DNA of 64,000 nucleotides, from NCBI GenBank assembly GCA_024305745.1, contig JAHRBS010000002.1:1-64000 (forward strand), given 5' to 3'. The notes beneath the pieces were generated by a model. The model searched no databases. It had not been told where the DNA came from and saw only the letters and a program-made list of their open reading frames with translations. The number at the start of each line of letters is the position of its first letter. Positions within the stretch are counted from its first letter, which is position 1. This document shows positions 1-10,798 of the stretch, in pieces. The DNA is from Polyporus tsugae (lineage: Eukaryota; Basidiomycota; Agaricomycetes; Polyporales; Polyporaceae). A program made the position numbers and the translations under genes.

Positions 1-243
1 ACACTCCTCCATCCTAGCATCTCCTCCCCTCTCTCGCACCCTCAACAAACCGAATAGACGACATCAACCTCCACAAGCCTCCTGCCCACCCCTATCTATC
101 TCCCAACCACATACTACACATCAGAGTTAAGCCAATTCCCCCCTGCGTTCCCCGCTCCTCCTCCCCCTTGAACCAACCCCTACCTAACATCCACTCACTA
201 CCTACTCGCCCCCGACCCTAACCCACCCCCTATCCACACGACT
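1..243. other. C-rich, G-poor cap distal to the telomere repeat
   Basis: This stretch lies outside the perfect telomere repeat, so it would be the extreme chromosome end. It is dominated by C with A and T. I count about 17 G in the first 240 bases, and CCCTAA-like pieces recur near 210-245. No gene is visible. The strand bias matches a degraded telomere C-strand. It may be poorly polished read ends rather than real sequence. Confidence 0.6.
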
Positions 244-373
244 CCCTACCCTAACCCTAACCCTAACCCTAACCCTAACCCTAACCCTAACCCTAACCCT
301 AACCCTAACCCTAACCCTAACCCTAACCCTAACCCTAACCCTAACCCTAACCCTAACCCTAACCCTAACCCTA
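244..373 (+). repeat. Telomere repeat (CCCTAA)n
   Basis: A perfect CCCTAA array of about 21 units runs from 249 to 373, with one shortened unit (CCCTA) just before it. The C-rich strand reads 5' to 3' inward, the orientation of a left chromosome end. TTAGGG is the usual telomere repeat of filamentous fungi. The array passes straight into retrotransposon coding sequence at 374 with no subtelomeric spacer. Confidence 0.95.
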
Positions 374-3215
374 GCGCTTGAGCAGCTGTAAAGATGACAT
401 TGTTTGGTAGGCGCATGAACTTATAATTGTGACCTCCATCGCCGATGCCAAGGTAAACCATCAACTCCGATTTGGGGGATAGTTTATTCTTCCGCACTTC
501 AGGTGGCAAGAAGACATAGGCTCCACATCCAAAGACGCGTAGGTGGCTAATGTCTGGCTTGGAGTTGTATAGAAGTTCATAGGGGGTTCGCCATTCCAGA
601 CGACGCATAGGCGTCCTGTTATAGACGTGTGTAGCATGATCAAAGGAGAATTCCCACCAGGACTGAGGTATGCAAGCGTCGTGTCGCATTGCCTCCCCTT
701 TGTCCATGAGCGTACGAATTATGCGCTCGGCACGGCCATTCTGTTGATGAATGTGTGGTGCACTGGTTATAATCTCGATGCCTCTGTCCTTGAGCATATT
801 CGTGAAGGCTTTTGATTTCAATTCACCTCCAGCATCAGATTTCCATTTCTGCACCTTTGCGCCATATTGGTTTTCGACATATGTCAACCATTGTCGCGTA
901 GATTGTAGGGCAGTGTCCTTGGTACGAAGTTTGACGGTCCACACGTGTGAAGTGTAGTCATCATAGTACAGTATAGCGTACTTGTGTTTGTGGTACGAAG
1001 GGACAGGGAATTCTTTGAGGTCCGTGTGGACTAGCTCAAAAGGTTTCGACGCTCGTCTAAGATCGAGCGGATGGGATTGCGATGGCATTTTGCCTTCAGC
1101 ACATCCTCGGCAAATCGAGTCCTCTTTGGGAATCTCAACATGCGGGCACTTGTCAGTGTGTTTCCGAGCATGTCTCAGCACATCGCGCGAAGGGTGTCCT
1201 AAGCGACGGTGTAGAGTATCATAGTCGACAGCTTCAAAGGCTGTGATCATGTTTCGCGCCAGTAAAGGCTGCGTGAAGATGACATAAATAGTGTCACCAA
1301 CGTTTCGTGGTTGAAACGTGACTACAAGCTCATTTGCTTGGTAGAAGGAGATACTAGCGGTTGATGCACGCGCTTTCATTCCTTCATGGAGTAATGCTCC
1401 CATTAAAACAAGTTTGTTGGTAAGATTTGGGACCAAGGCGACATTCATCAGCCTTATGGTCTTTCCAGACTCTAAAGTTAGGAAGACAGTCCCTTCACCA
1501 GTCATGAACGTGACCCCATCTGCTGTGTATAGCGGTCGATGGACTTTGTAGTACCGGAAATCGGCGAAGTCACTCATGTTGAACGTAAAGTGCATTGACG
1601 CTCCTGAGTCGAGCATCCACATGTTCGAGTCTTGCCGTTCAATCTGCTTATTCTTTCCCTTACAGCGCGCACACTTAGCATGTGAAGAGTGGTGAGGACA
1701 TGTATTCTGCTCTATAGCTACAGATACATGCGGGCTGTTTACACGACAAGAGGGACTTGCGACATTATCAGCTGCCATTAAGGGCGCGAAGTCAGCATAC
1801 AACTTGTTGTGGGGAGAAGAATAGACTGACCAGTACTGATCGAAGAAAGATTCAACTTCATCTTCAACCACGCCGAGCGACACGACGTCCTCGTCGTCCG
1901 TCAGCTCGTTCATCGGGTCGTCCAGAGGGGCGAGGCGCTCCTCTAGGGTGCGCTCTGACATGCGCTCCCTGAGGGTGCGCTTGCGCTTGGGCGCGCGGTC
2001 CTCCTCGCTGTCCGAGTCCTCGAACTGCGAACTGCTGCTCTCCTCGGTGCCACTGGGCAAGTCGTTGCCACCACTCATCGTCGGAGATCGGGTTGATGAA
2101 GATGCGAGTGGGGTGGCCGCGGGCGAGGCCGCGCGGTTCTGTTCCTCCGGGGCGCGAGGGGCCTGTTGGAGTCGGACGAGGTCCTCGAGGATGCGGATGC
2201 GCTCGAACGTCGGCTGGATGCCGAGTTCCTCGGCGAGGGATATGGCAGACGTGAGCGAGGGGTACTTGTTGTCCCCTGTCTTCGCGCGGACGGGCTTGCG
2301 CATGAGAGCGCGCGGATCCTCCACTCCGCTGGGGCCCTGGGTGATCGTGGTTGGGACGTCAGTGATGTGGGCAAAAGGCGCCACGTCAACCATATGGGCA
2401 AAGTGCGCATGTTGGTGCGCACCTGGCTGTCCACCACGACCACGTCCAGAGCGGCGGCCGCGAGAGCGTCCACCTTGTTGCTGCTGCCCATCAGGGCGCT
2501 GCTGCTGCTGCTGCTGCTGCTGCCGCTGAGGGCGCTGCTGCTGCTGCTGACGGAAGTTGGGGTCCGGCCCCTTGCGCTTGACAGCGCTGATCTTGTTGGC
2601 GTTGTTACGCGACTGGTGACGTCCTTGGCGCTGTTCCCAGTGCATGATCACGGCCTGGCGGACGCCGGCGAGCGTGATCTTCTTGATGGCAGGGCCAGCA
2701 GCGTCATCCTTGAGGCCAGAGATGTAGACCTGGATGACGGGATCCATGGACTGAGGGAGCTTGGAGACGAGCATCATCCCCTTGACGTGCTCTGAAACGT
2801 CGAACTTGTTGGTATCAAGGCGCTGGAAGTGCGCCTCGAGCTTGTCAAGGGCTGGGATAGGATTGGAGTCGCTGGGGACGGTGAGACTGATCGCGGCACG
2901 GAAGTCTTGATAGACGATGGGGATGCCCGGCTTCCCGTAGTTCGTCTTGAGGTGGTTCCAGATGTCCGCGGCAGTGGTCTTGCTAGCGATGGCACTGATG
3001 ATGCTTTGAGCGAGGCGAAGGCGGATGTTACCCATGGCCTTGCCGTTGAGTTCGTCCCATTCCGCTTGCTTGTCAGCGTCGGTGGCGGGGCGAGACTCGT
3101 TGATGACCTTCCACTGTCCTTGTGCCAGGAGGTAGGACTCCATGGTCACGGCCCACTCGAGGTAGTTGGGGCCCGTGAGGACGCTGGTAACGGCGGTGTA
3201 GAGCGCGTTCGACAT
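374..3215 (-). pseudogene. Truncated Copia gag-pol (Gag, protease, integrase)
   Basis: The frame is open from the ATG at 3215 to the telomere, about 947 codons, and would read on as an LG repeat encoded by TTAGGG. Gag occupies the first 250 residues or so, followed by a Gln/Arg-rich stretch with a CAG run. A Cys/His cluster (CPHHSSHAKCARC) may be a degenerate zinc knuckle. The protease motif DSGAS follows, then a GAG-pre-integrase segment (LHRRLGHPS, CRGCAEGK) and the integrase core with HTDLKEF, the second acidic site in KSDAGGEL, and HQQNGRAERIIRT. The pol half coding for reverse transcriptase and RNase H is absent. What remains has no stop or frameshift, so the truncation is probably recent. 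Confidence 0.88.
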
Positions 3216-3521
3216 CGTGCGAGAGGGGTTAAAGTCTGGAGGGAAGAAGACGTGTCAGTCAACATCCACAAAGACTTTTTAGGGCAGCGGTCATGGAAAA
3301 ACGCGCTGGCATAGGTTCCCCCTCTATTTGGTGGAGGGCAGGCAGCGACCTCGAAGGCGCGCCACATCCAGCTCCACTGCTGTGGATGGCAGGCAGCAGA
3401 TAATTGCGCCACATCCATCCAACAGGTCGTCTGCCATAACGGCGACGAAGGGATTCCAGGCGAGCTGGGAGCCTCACAGGTCGCAGCCAGCAATGAGCGG
3501 CGCAGTACCTGGGCATCACCA

Positions 3522-3533
3522 GGGCTCATAACC
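3522..3533 (-). other. Primer binding site for an initiator tRNA-Met fragment
   Basis: On the minus strand the 12 bases after the LTR read GGTTATGAGCCC. This is complementary to the anticodon stem-loop of initiator tRNA-Met (GGGCTCATAACC, with the CAU anticodon), not to its 3' end. Priming by a half-tRNA cut in the anticodon loop is known for Drosophila copia and Ty5. The position directly beside the LTR end supports the call. Confidence 0.8.
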
Positions 3534-3879
3534 TGTTGAACCCGGGGGCAAAGCCCACACCGGGCAGCAACTCTAGCGGAAGCTCCGCATACTCACCTGG
3601 AGGGGTTGTTGAGGCTTGTTAAGTGATGATGGGGACGAATCATCTGAATACGAAGATGATGATGATGAAGACGCGTCCTCAGAGGAAGTCGAAGATGCCC
3701 TGCGTGATCCAGACGGAACTGATGTGGCAGAACTATGCCGGGAAGGGGGAGCATATCTCATCCAATACCTTATTTCTAAGGCTATCCCACCAGACGATGA
3801 GGGGGAGAAGGCCTCGCCACTTAATGTGCGTATCTGAGTCTTATAATCGTACCGTTATCCAGTGCGGACCATCTCAACA
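3534..3879 (-). repeat. Copia 5' LTR, 346 bp
   Basis: The ends were set by the terminal inverted repeat TGTTGA (3534-3539) and TCAACA (3874-3879) and by the adjoining primer binding site. The partner LTR was lost with the 3' half of the element, so LTR divergence and the target-site duplication cannot be measured. The flank after 3879 (CAACC) lines up with 23314-23318 upstream of the paralogous gene, where no LTR is present. Confidence 0.8.
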
Positions 3880-3915
3880 CAACCACTACCCGCCTTCTCG
3901 TTCTTGCAAACTGCC

Positions 3916-5531
3916 ATGGTCCCGGTTGGTGCGTCCTGGTGTCGCAATGTGCGATGTGGTATGTCTTTACTTATGATTTCCGATGTTGCTGGCGGCTGAT
4001 ACTACCGTGACGATGGAACGATGCGCTAGGTGTAGCAGTGGCACAGCTTCTCTTGCTTTCTCTGTCCTTTACTCCTGTCCGTTCTCGCCTTGTTAACATC
4101 ACCGTCGATGACCAACTCGGAGACTCCACCACCGGCTTGATTCCAGAGTATTCACCGAACGACGGGGCGTGGGTCGCCGGTTCCCCCACTGAGAACTGCC
4201 CAGCCTGCCGCATCAAGCCGTCGATATTAGACCTCACCCAGGTCCACGCGCAAACCTGGCACGATACCACTTATCTCCCTTCGGAGACCTCTGTAACGAT
4301 TACTGTCCACTTCACCGGGTCCGCAGTGTACGTGTTCAACATACTCCCAAACACGCTCCCCGACTCGACCATCACGCTTGCCAGCATCTTCTTTTCCATC
4401 GATGGCGAGGATGTCGGTACATTCACTCGCTCTCCCGATTCCAGCTCAACTATCCTGTACAACCAGCTCGTGTACCACAACACGGCGCTGAACGATGGCC
4501 CCCATACCCTTATCATGACTCCCGGTGATAATTCGCTCACCCTGTTCGATTACCTCCTCTACACTACTCAAATCGATGACCCGACGTCGGCTAGCCTTGC
4601 TTCAAGCAATATCCCTCCGTCCTCATCGACCACATCGACCACATCATCCATCATACCTACGTCGACAAGCGCTCCTCACGGCTCCTCTCAGTCCTCCGAG
4701 CCGTCATTCAGCCCACTCATATCTCCAAGCACTCCAAACAACACTCCTCACTCCTCATCATTCAGCCCATTTCCATCGACAAGTCCTACCGGCTCCTCTC
4801 AGTCCAGCACAACAACGTCGACAAGCGCTCCTAACGGCTCCTCTTACTCCCCATCATCCAACACACCAACGTCGACAAGCACCCCGAATGGCTCCTCTCT
4901 GTCCCTGTCACCCAGCACACCAATCGGTGCCGTCGTTGGAGCAGTACTCGGAGGCGTCGCTCTTCTCCTCGGGGTCGCGGTTGGGATATTCTTTCTTTAT
5001 AGAAGGCGCACGCGTTCCAGAGCCACGCAGATGCACGATGCAGGGTACGAAGACAGTAACGGGGGTCGCAGCGAAGGTGAAGACCGAGGAGGGGATGGGG
5101 AATCCTTCGCACAGTGCATGGTCTCCATTGGCACAACTCCAATCTCCCCGCTGCGATTGCTTGACCGCGCAGCGACGCACGACCCTTCTGGCCTGGCGCC
5201 CGACATTCTCGGACCTGATAGTATACACGGGACACCGCCCGCCATCGCAGACGCAGCATCACCTTCGACGGCGGACTGGTCATCAAAACGTTGTGCAGAG
5301 CTTGCTTGGAGGCTCGAGACCCTCCAACGCACCAGGTCCGACGTCCTCTCATCTCCCACTAACGCATCTCGACTCTCGGACGTCAATGATGGCGGGAGGG
5401 GAACGGAGACGGCGATTCGGGAGCTGGAAGCGGAGATGGCAGACCTCCGTGGCGTCCTCACGTCCTTGAGTGCGCGGTTGGCAAACGAACACCGCGAAGA
5501 TCCTGACCTGCTCCCTGCGTACGCTGAGTAG
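3916..5531 (+). CDS. Secreted-domain single-pass membrane protein (copy 1)
   Basis: Two exons, 3916-3958 and 4036-5531, give 512 residues. The first exon supplies the start (MVPVGASWCRN). The signal sequence is formed across the junction (VAQLLLLSLSF). An extracellular beta-rich domain of about 150 residues follows, beginning VNITVDDQLGD. A Ser/Thr/Pro-rich stalk comes next, then one membrane helix (VVGAVLGGVALLLGVAVGIF), a basic stop-transfer RRRTRSR, and a cytosolic tail ending in a predicted coiled coil. The layout is that of a large Agaricomycete family of unknown function resembling surface sensors. No ligand can be named. A close paralogue lies at 23350-24723 on the same strand. A Copia LTR ends 36 bases upstream of the ATG, so the promoter of this copy may have been displaced. 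Confidence 0.85.
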
Positions 5532-6161
5532 CAGGATTCTAGTAGTGCGTACTCCGAATCGCTGACTTCGAAGAAATATGGCTTACATATCGGAGTTCAT
5601 TGTTTAGGCTCTACTCTGCCAGTCTGTCATTGCCCCCTCTTGCGCTCGCTCATTTTCGATTCTTCTGGGGAGCGAGAACCATTTACGTAGCAGCAGATGA
5701 TTTGTAGGAGAAGCTCGCACTTAATGGGAGTCGGCGGCCGCTCTTAGTGCAGCTTAGGTCACTAGTCGTGGATGAAAACGTCTTCGCCGTATCAATTACT
5801 CAATTGACTTGGCCGCGGCGTGCGATAGAGAAGGTTAGCCGTGTTCAAATTTACTACGATCCCATTCCATCCAACCTCAGGCGTTGTGTTCCGTCCATGC
5901 TTGCCAAAGCATGTACCTACAAAACAGATTCCCGCTCTCAAATCCCGCGAGGGCGACCCTCGGAGACGTCTCGTTGGCCTCGCGAATGCCGCGACTAGAA
6001 GTCTTTAGAGCTCATTCTTCGTAAGCAATCCTTTTGGTTTCGCTGCATCCCTGCCTCTTGACGCAGTGGCGAGAAAAATGGTACTGTAAGACGCTATGCT
6101 ACACAAGACGTTCAACTTCAGAGCGCACTTGGACATCATTTGTTCTTCAAGTCCTCTCTAT
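5532..6161. other. Intergenic, nothing recognised
   Basis: This is the gap between two convergent genes (membrane protein, plus strand; tRNase Z, minus strand). It should hold both 3' untranslated regions. I see no conserved frame, repeat or RNA gene. Confidence 0.5.
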
Positions 6162-9098
6162 CTACGAACCACCCCCTCCGCGGGCTCTCCGAGCACGATC
6201 ACCTGTCCTCGGTTTCCTGCCCCGATCCTGATGCCGTCCCCAACCAGAAGTCGAACTTTGAGCGCCACGACCACTGCCCCCGCCGCCGGTGCTATATCCC
6301 CTATGATGGTCGCCTCCGCGTCCTCTGCCGCTGCCACCGCCCCCGCCCCGCGCTCGTTCAGATCCAAACCCACCCCGCGGACTACCGGCACCATCGCTCG
6401 CCGGCGCGCTTCGTTTCTTATCGCCGTTGTCCATGTTCACAGGCAGCTGTTGGCTCGATCCACCGGGCTCGTTGGCGTTATCGTGTCCTCGAGGACCCGT
6501 CGCGGAGCCAGTCGCGGCGGCGACGACCGTCCCATCGTCATCCACGTCTGACATCTCCGCAGAGTTCTCAAACTCGCCAGCATCCTCGACCATTTTCGTC
6601 TCCACGTCTTCCGCCCCTGTCATAGAGTAGCTTCTCGCCTTGCCCTTCTCCGAAGCACGCGCTGGAGCGACGTCCGCCATCTCCACCTCCACCGCTGCCC
6701 TTGCCCGCAGCGACAAGTCCGCATCGACCACCGGACGCGGCTCGTTCGGCGGGATCGAGACGGTGAGGAAGTCCCACGCGGCCTGGACGTACGGCTGCAT
6801 CCGCCGCTTGGGGTTCCACGCGTCCGCGGCCTGGCGTTCGATCTCGCGCATGCACGCGACGCGGAACTGGTTGCGCCCGCCGCCCCCACCGCCCCCACCA
6901 CCACGGTACTGGTTGTGCTCCATATCCGGTGCAGGGAACCTGCGACCACGCTGGCATCAGCGTGCCTGGAGAACGCGAAACGAAACGCGAGGGAAACGAA
7001 ACCGCAAACAAAAACACAAACACAAACACAAACACACACCTGGCACCGAGGTGGTTCATGACCAGCCTCTCCGCCGCGACGGCCCTCGCGAACGCGCCGG
7101 CCATCGCGGGCGTGCTGTGTCCCCTGAGCACGGCCTTCTCCGCGACGCTCTCCGGCGTCCTGTTCTTCCCCGTACGCTGCTGCGGATCGACGTGAGGGGG
7201 GAGGTACGCGTCCGTTGCTTCGTGGATAAGCAGCGAGACAGGTACGCGGACGCAGACGCCGTTGTCGTGAGGGTTGACGATCGGAAGCACCGAGAAATCG
7301 ATATGCGGAGGGATCCATCCCGGAGTCGGCGAGCTGGAAGTGGACGCCTCGGACGAAGACGACGCAGAAGGAGGGTCGTCGGCGTGGATCAGCGGAATGA
7401 TCGGGGACGGGTCGCAGGTGTCGCCGAGAATGACGAGCTTGCGTGGCATGGGTGATTCGATCGTGAGCGGATAACGAGGAATCTCACGAATGATATACCC
7501 GATGCATGGATCTTCATATCCGTGAGTGAGCCACGCCCCGCAGAAGACGGTCAACGTACCTCGATGCTGGATGGGCCCTGCGTCAACAACGGCGCCCCAA
7601 AGACCGTGCGCCTGCTGCGACGTCATGTCTACGATCCCCTTCCAGAACCCCTGCTCGTCGCACCGGATATCGCGCCCGACACACTCGCTATCGCCCCGGA
7701 TGTCCACCTCGTCCACGCCGTCTTGGTCATGCTGGACGTCTGCGGCGACGGAGGGCTGCTCCCCGTCAAACAAGAGCTCGTGCACGACGTACGCGAACTC
7801 CGAGCGGGAGTGCGTGATGTGCCAGAGCATCCGGAGCATACGACGAATGCCGCGTGGGCCGAATATTTCGACGCGCGGACGGCGTTTGTTCGGAGGCTGG
7901 GTGTTGGCGGGGATGGTTCCAGGGGGTTTGGGTATACCGAGGGTGTTGCGAAGGAAGGTCAGCAGACCCATGCTGTGGTCCGCTATCAGATAGGTTAGCA
8001 AGGAATGAGGACAGAAGAAAGTAGAAAGAGTAGCGTTATAAACAACACACACATGGAATCCTCATGGCGTGCCACAAGCGGAATGTACGAAGTGCAAACT
8101 CCAACCGACAGCCATCGGGAGGGAGGGGGACTGTGAACATTTCAAAGACAATATGCATTCGTTTCCTGTCCGGGCAGAGGCACGCCGCAGCCAGGAAAGG
8201 CATCTACCTGGAAGGAACACAATTTCGACGGCTGCTGGTGTGTCGATGGATTTCTCAGGAACATCAAGCGTCGCTGCACCCATCGTAGCGCGGAACAGCG
8301 ACCAGCAGGTAGACCTGCATTTCTGTCGCCCGGAATCAGAGTAACATCTCGTCTCGTCTCGTCTCGTCACGAGCGCATGTGTGCGCTGCAGGAAATACGG
8401 CAGCGTTCAATTCACGTCGCGCGCTTCAAAGCTGCCTCATGAAGCGCCTCCACCTCGTATTTAATGTCCCTTGGGCGCGCGACGAAGGCGAGAATTGATA
8501 TTGAACACCCCTTTGCACGAAAGGGCCAAAAGCACGCCGCAGAACGCACAAGTACGCGCATACAGGGACAAAACGAAGGCTACCACTCACCGTGCATGTG
8601 CGTTATGAAGATCTTGGAGACCTGACCGATCCGCAACCTCTGCTGCCCGGGGCGGTATGGCTGCTTTTCGAACTGGCGCACGGTCCCCTCGGCGCAGTCG
8701 ACCACTGTTGGGCGGGCAGGAGGTCAGCAATCGCAATCACGGATGCGTTCGCGCCGCCGCGAGCTTCACGGGGTAAAGTTTCTATTTCCTTGGCGGATGC
8801 AAGAGAATGGGGGTATACAGTACGCACTCCAGAGCTGCCCATTCCCCGCGAATGTGTCGACGACGAGGCTGGAGCAGTTGCGCGTCTCTGTCGGGCCTCC
8901 GCCGGAGGTCGTTCCTAGGAAGTGTACTGAGATGTTATGGGTCATCTCGGAGCGCGACGATATGGAGCGGTGGAATGGGTGGATGGTGGGCACGCGAGCG
9001 GGCAACCTGGTTCGAGCTGTGGGGAGGATGCGAGAGTTTGCCAAGAAACTTGAAGAGGATGGGCGACGAGATGCGATGCGGAAGAAGGAAACTAGCAT
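6162..9098 (-). CDS. tRNase Z, short form (tRNA 3'-processing endonuclease)
   Basis: Exons from the conserved start are 8945-8828, 8704-8591, 7982-7560, 7511-7040 and 6939-6162 (634 residues). An in-frame ATG at 9098 adds 51 residues. The enzyme removes the 3' trailer of precursor tRNAs. Visible signatures are FLGTTSGGGPTETRN at the N-terminus, VDCAEGTVRQ, the zinc motif HMHADH (codon split by intron 2), GPRGIRRML, AGPIQHR, LGDT, HEATDAYL, GHSTPAMAGAFARA and NHLGARFP. The HxHxDH box within 80 residues of the start marks a short (ELAC1-type) rather than a long form. The C-terminus carries an unusual tail of about 150 residues, acidic and then Gly/Arg-rich (RGG-like). The 51-residue leader (MLVSFFRIASRR...) is rich in Arg and Ser and looks mitochondrial, so I took 9098 as the outer start. 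Confidence 0.88.
7983..8590 (-). other. Unusually long intron 2 of the tRNase Z gene
   Basis: Donor GTGAGT follows the HMH codons and acceptor GATAG precedes the DH codons. The resulting 608-nt intron is about ten times longer than its neighbours. It contains a short direct repeat (GTCTC x3 near 8347-8365). I see no conserved frame or RNA gene inside. Confidence 0.6.
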
Positions 9099-9512
9099 AG
9101 CGTCCGGCAGAGACGAACCATTCTGACCGTCGCCCGTCACCGTTGTAGCCTGGTTGTAGCGCAGGTGAAGCTGAAGAGCGAGTCCAACGTCGAGCCGTCG
9201 CCCACTGCCCCGCCTCTGACGCCACCGACCGGACACCCGGCCCGCCACCCCTTCCCATAACTTACCCACAACCGATGCGTGCGCATGAGCTGCATGGTGA
9301 GTAGGAAGAGTCCCGCGATGTTGGGTTGTGCGTGTGCTACTGATACATTGCAGATCTTGTCTAAGGTAAGGTATGCACAGACGACCTTCCGCCAGCCCCG
9401 CATACCGCGAGAGCCGAACGCCCCCGCCTCCCGTCCCACAGAGCCTGCGCCCAAGGTCACCGACACGGACATACATACATACATACATATATGACCTGCG
9501 GGGGCGACCGAC
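8946..9512. other. Leader/promoter region of tRNase Z
   Basis: This 567-bp gap separates the tRNase Z core start from the stop of the carrier on the same strand. The proximal part holds the in-frame leader coding sequence (8946-9098). A CATA microsatellite lies at about 9470-9490. Nothing else is seen. Confidence 0.5.
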
Positions 9513-10798
9513 TCACAAGTTCAATAACCGCTTCTCCCACTGCCACACCGCGAAGCTGACCGCCGTCATCGGGATCACCTTCAGGTATCCAATCGACAAC
9601 CCGATATAAAACCCCCTCCACCCGCTCGTCACGAAGATATTCCTCACCGTTTCGCCCCACCGCATCCACCTGTCGGGCTGCGTCAAGCCCCCGACCTGCA
9701 TCCTCCGCCGGACGACCTCGAACGGGTACGAAACCGTCTGCGCGAGCGCACCGGAGACCGCGCCTATCGACAGGTCTGCGAGCGGGCCCGATTTTGGCTT
9801 GCCGTTGTGCTTCAAAAAGCGCGAGCGGAGGAAGCCCCAGAAGAGGAAGGACGTGCCGGCGTAGGGGATCATGCCCACCATCGTCACCGTGAAGCCGCGG
9901 TAGAACTTGAGGATCGGGAGTCGCGTGAAGACCGACGACTGAACGGGGATGGTGGACGTGGACGTGGACGCTGGTGGATGTGAGGAGGCGGGGCCTTCGC
10001 GGTATATGTGGCGGACGACGGTGGGGAAGGACGGTCGGTAATTAGAAGGCCCAGAGGATTTTTGCGTGTAGTAGGCCATTCGGACCCGGATAATCTCGAG
10101 AGGGTAGGTAAAGAATACGGATGTGAGGCCTGCGCGTCCGTTCAAACGCCGCCGCGAGAAGAGACAGTGGAAGATGATGACGTACCAGAGACAGCGCCGG
10201 CAGTGAAGCGACGCAAGTTTGTCTGGCTCTCGCGGGTGGGCATGAGTAACTGGGGCGCGACGATTGGTCATCTGGGACAAGTCGGTGGACGCGAAGAAAG
10301 GTTGCGTACGGGTTCGATCTGGTCGTATGTCATGAACTTGATGGCGGCGTACGGGGCGATACGGAGTAGGGTAGCGGAGTGGCCTTGCAGGAGACCGCGC
10401 ACACCGTTCTCGCGGTAGATCTTGGAGCCAGCGCGGAACGCCCCGCTCCATGTGCCTGCGCACCACGTCCGACGTTCAGTGCACCTGGAGAGGATGGCTG
10501 GGGTGGGGTGCAGGAGCGGACGTACCTGCATACTTCTGGAATTCGGGGTTGGATGCCTGGAAGAGGATCTTGACTCTGTCGAGTGGTGCGACGACCGTCT
10601 TCGCCTAATCACGAGAACGGTCAAGAAACGGTAGCGTAGAGAGCAACGCGGAATGGGATGAACGCCGACGAGCGCATGAGGTGGGACAGGTAGAAATAGA
10701 ACGAGACGTACGACACAACCGGCGACGCCGCCTGCCAAGCCCGAGCGGAGGAGGTAGTTGAGGCTCTGCCTGTCTTTCGGGGATCCATCGGAGGGCAT
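9513..10798 (-). CDS. Mitochondrial carrier, LEU5/SLC25A16-42 type
   Basis: Five exons (10798-10712, 10604-10526, 10455-10310, 10249-10186, 10129-9513) give 330 residues, the normal length. The three solute-carrier repeats are marked by [26 protein letters not shown] and [12 protein letters not shown] (PX[DE]XX[RK] signature). [20 protein letters not shown] and [20 protein letters not shown] fit the LEU5 branch, which brings coenzyme A or a precursor into the mitochondrial matrix. The insert between the second signature and [13 protein letters not shown] is Ser/Thr/Pro-rich, as I recall for fungal LEU5 proteins. All introns are about 50-105 nt with clean GT-AG ends and consistent phase. It is divergent from HOP2. 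Confidence 0.87.

Larger units (their letters stand above)
374..3879 (-). mobile_element. Copia (Ty1) LTR retrotransposon truncated by the telomere
   Basis: The element reads from right to left: 5' LTR (3534-3879), primer binding site (3522-3533), a leader of about 300 nt, and one gag-pol frame from 3215. The order gag, protease, integrase is that of Copia. Sequence stops inside or just after the integrase. Reverse transcriptase, RNase H and the 3' LTR are missing, replaced by telomere repeats. With no reverse transcriptase it cannot move by itself. The leader holds a 3' splice-like stretch (CTGAC, pyrimidines, CAG at about 3240), and GGTGAGTATGC near 3590 resembles a donor, so a spliced leader is possible. 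Confidence 0.9.

Noticed and set aside
3340..3530. Direct repeat (GCGCCACATCCA, TGTGGATGGCAGGCAGC) in the Copia leader, considered as a CRISPR-like or minisatellite array
   Set aside because: Only two imperfect units occur, within a retrotransposon leader of a eukaryote.
6568..8052. One long uninterrupted frame through the tRNase Z gene, including a FVFVFVF stretch
   Set aside because: The stretch is the translated CACAAA microsatellite of intron 4 (7039-6940). Splicing restores NHLGARFP, and the upstream part of the frame lies in intron 2.
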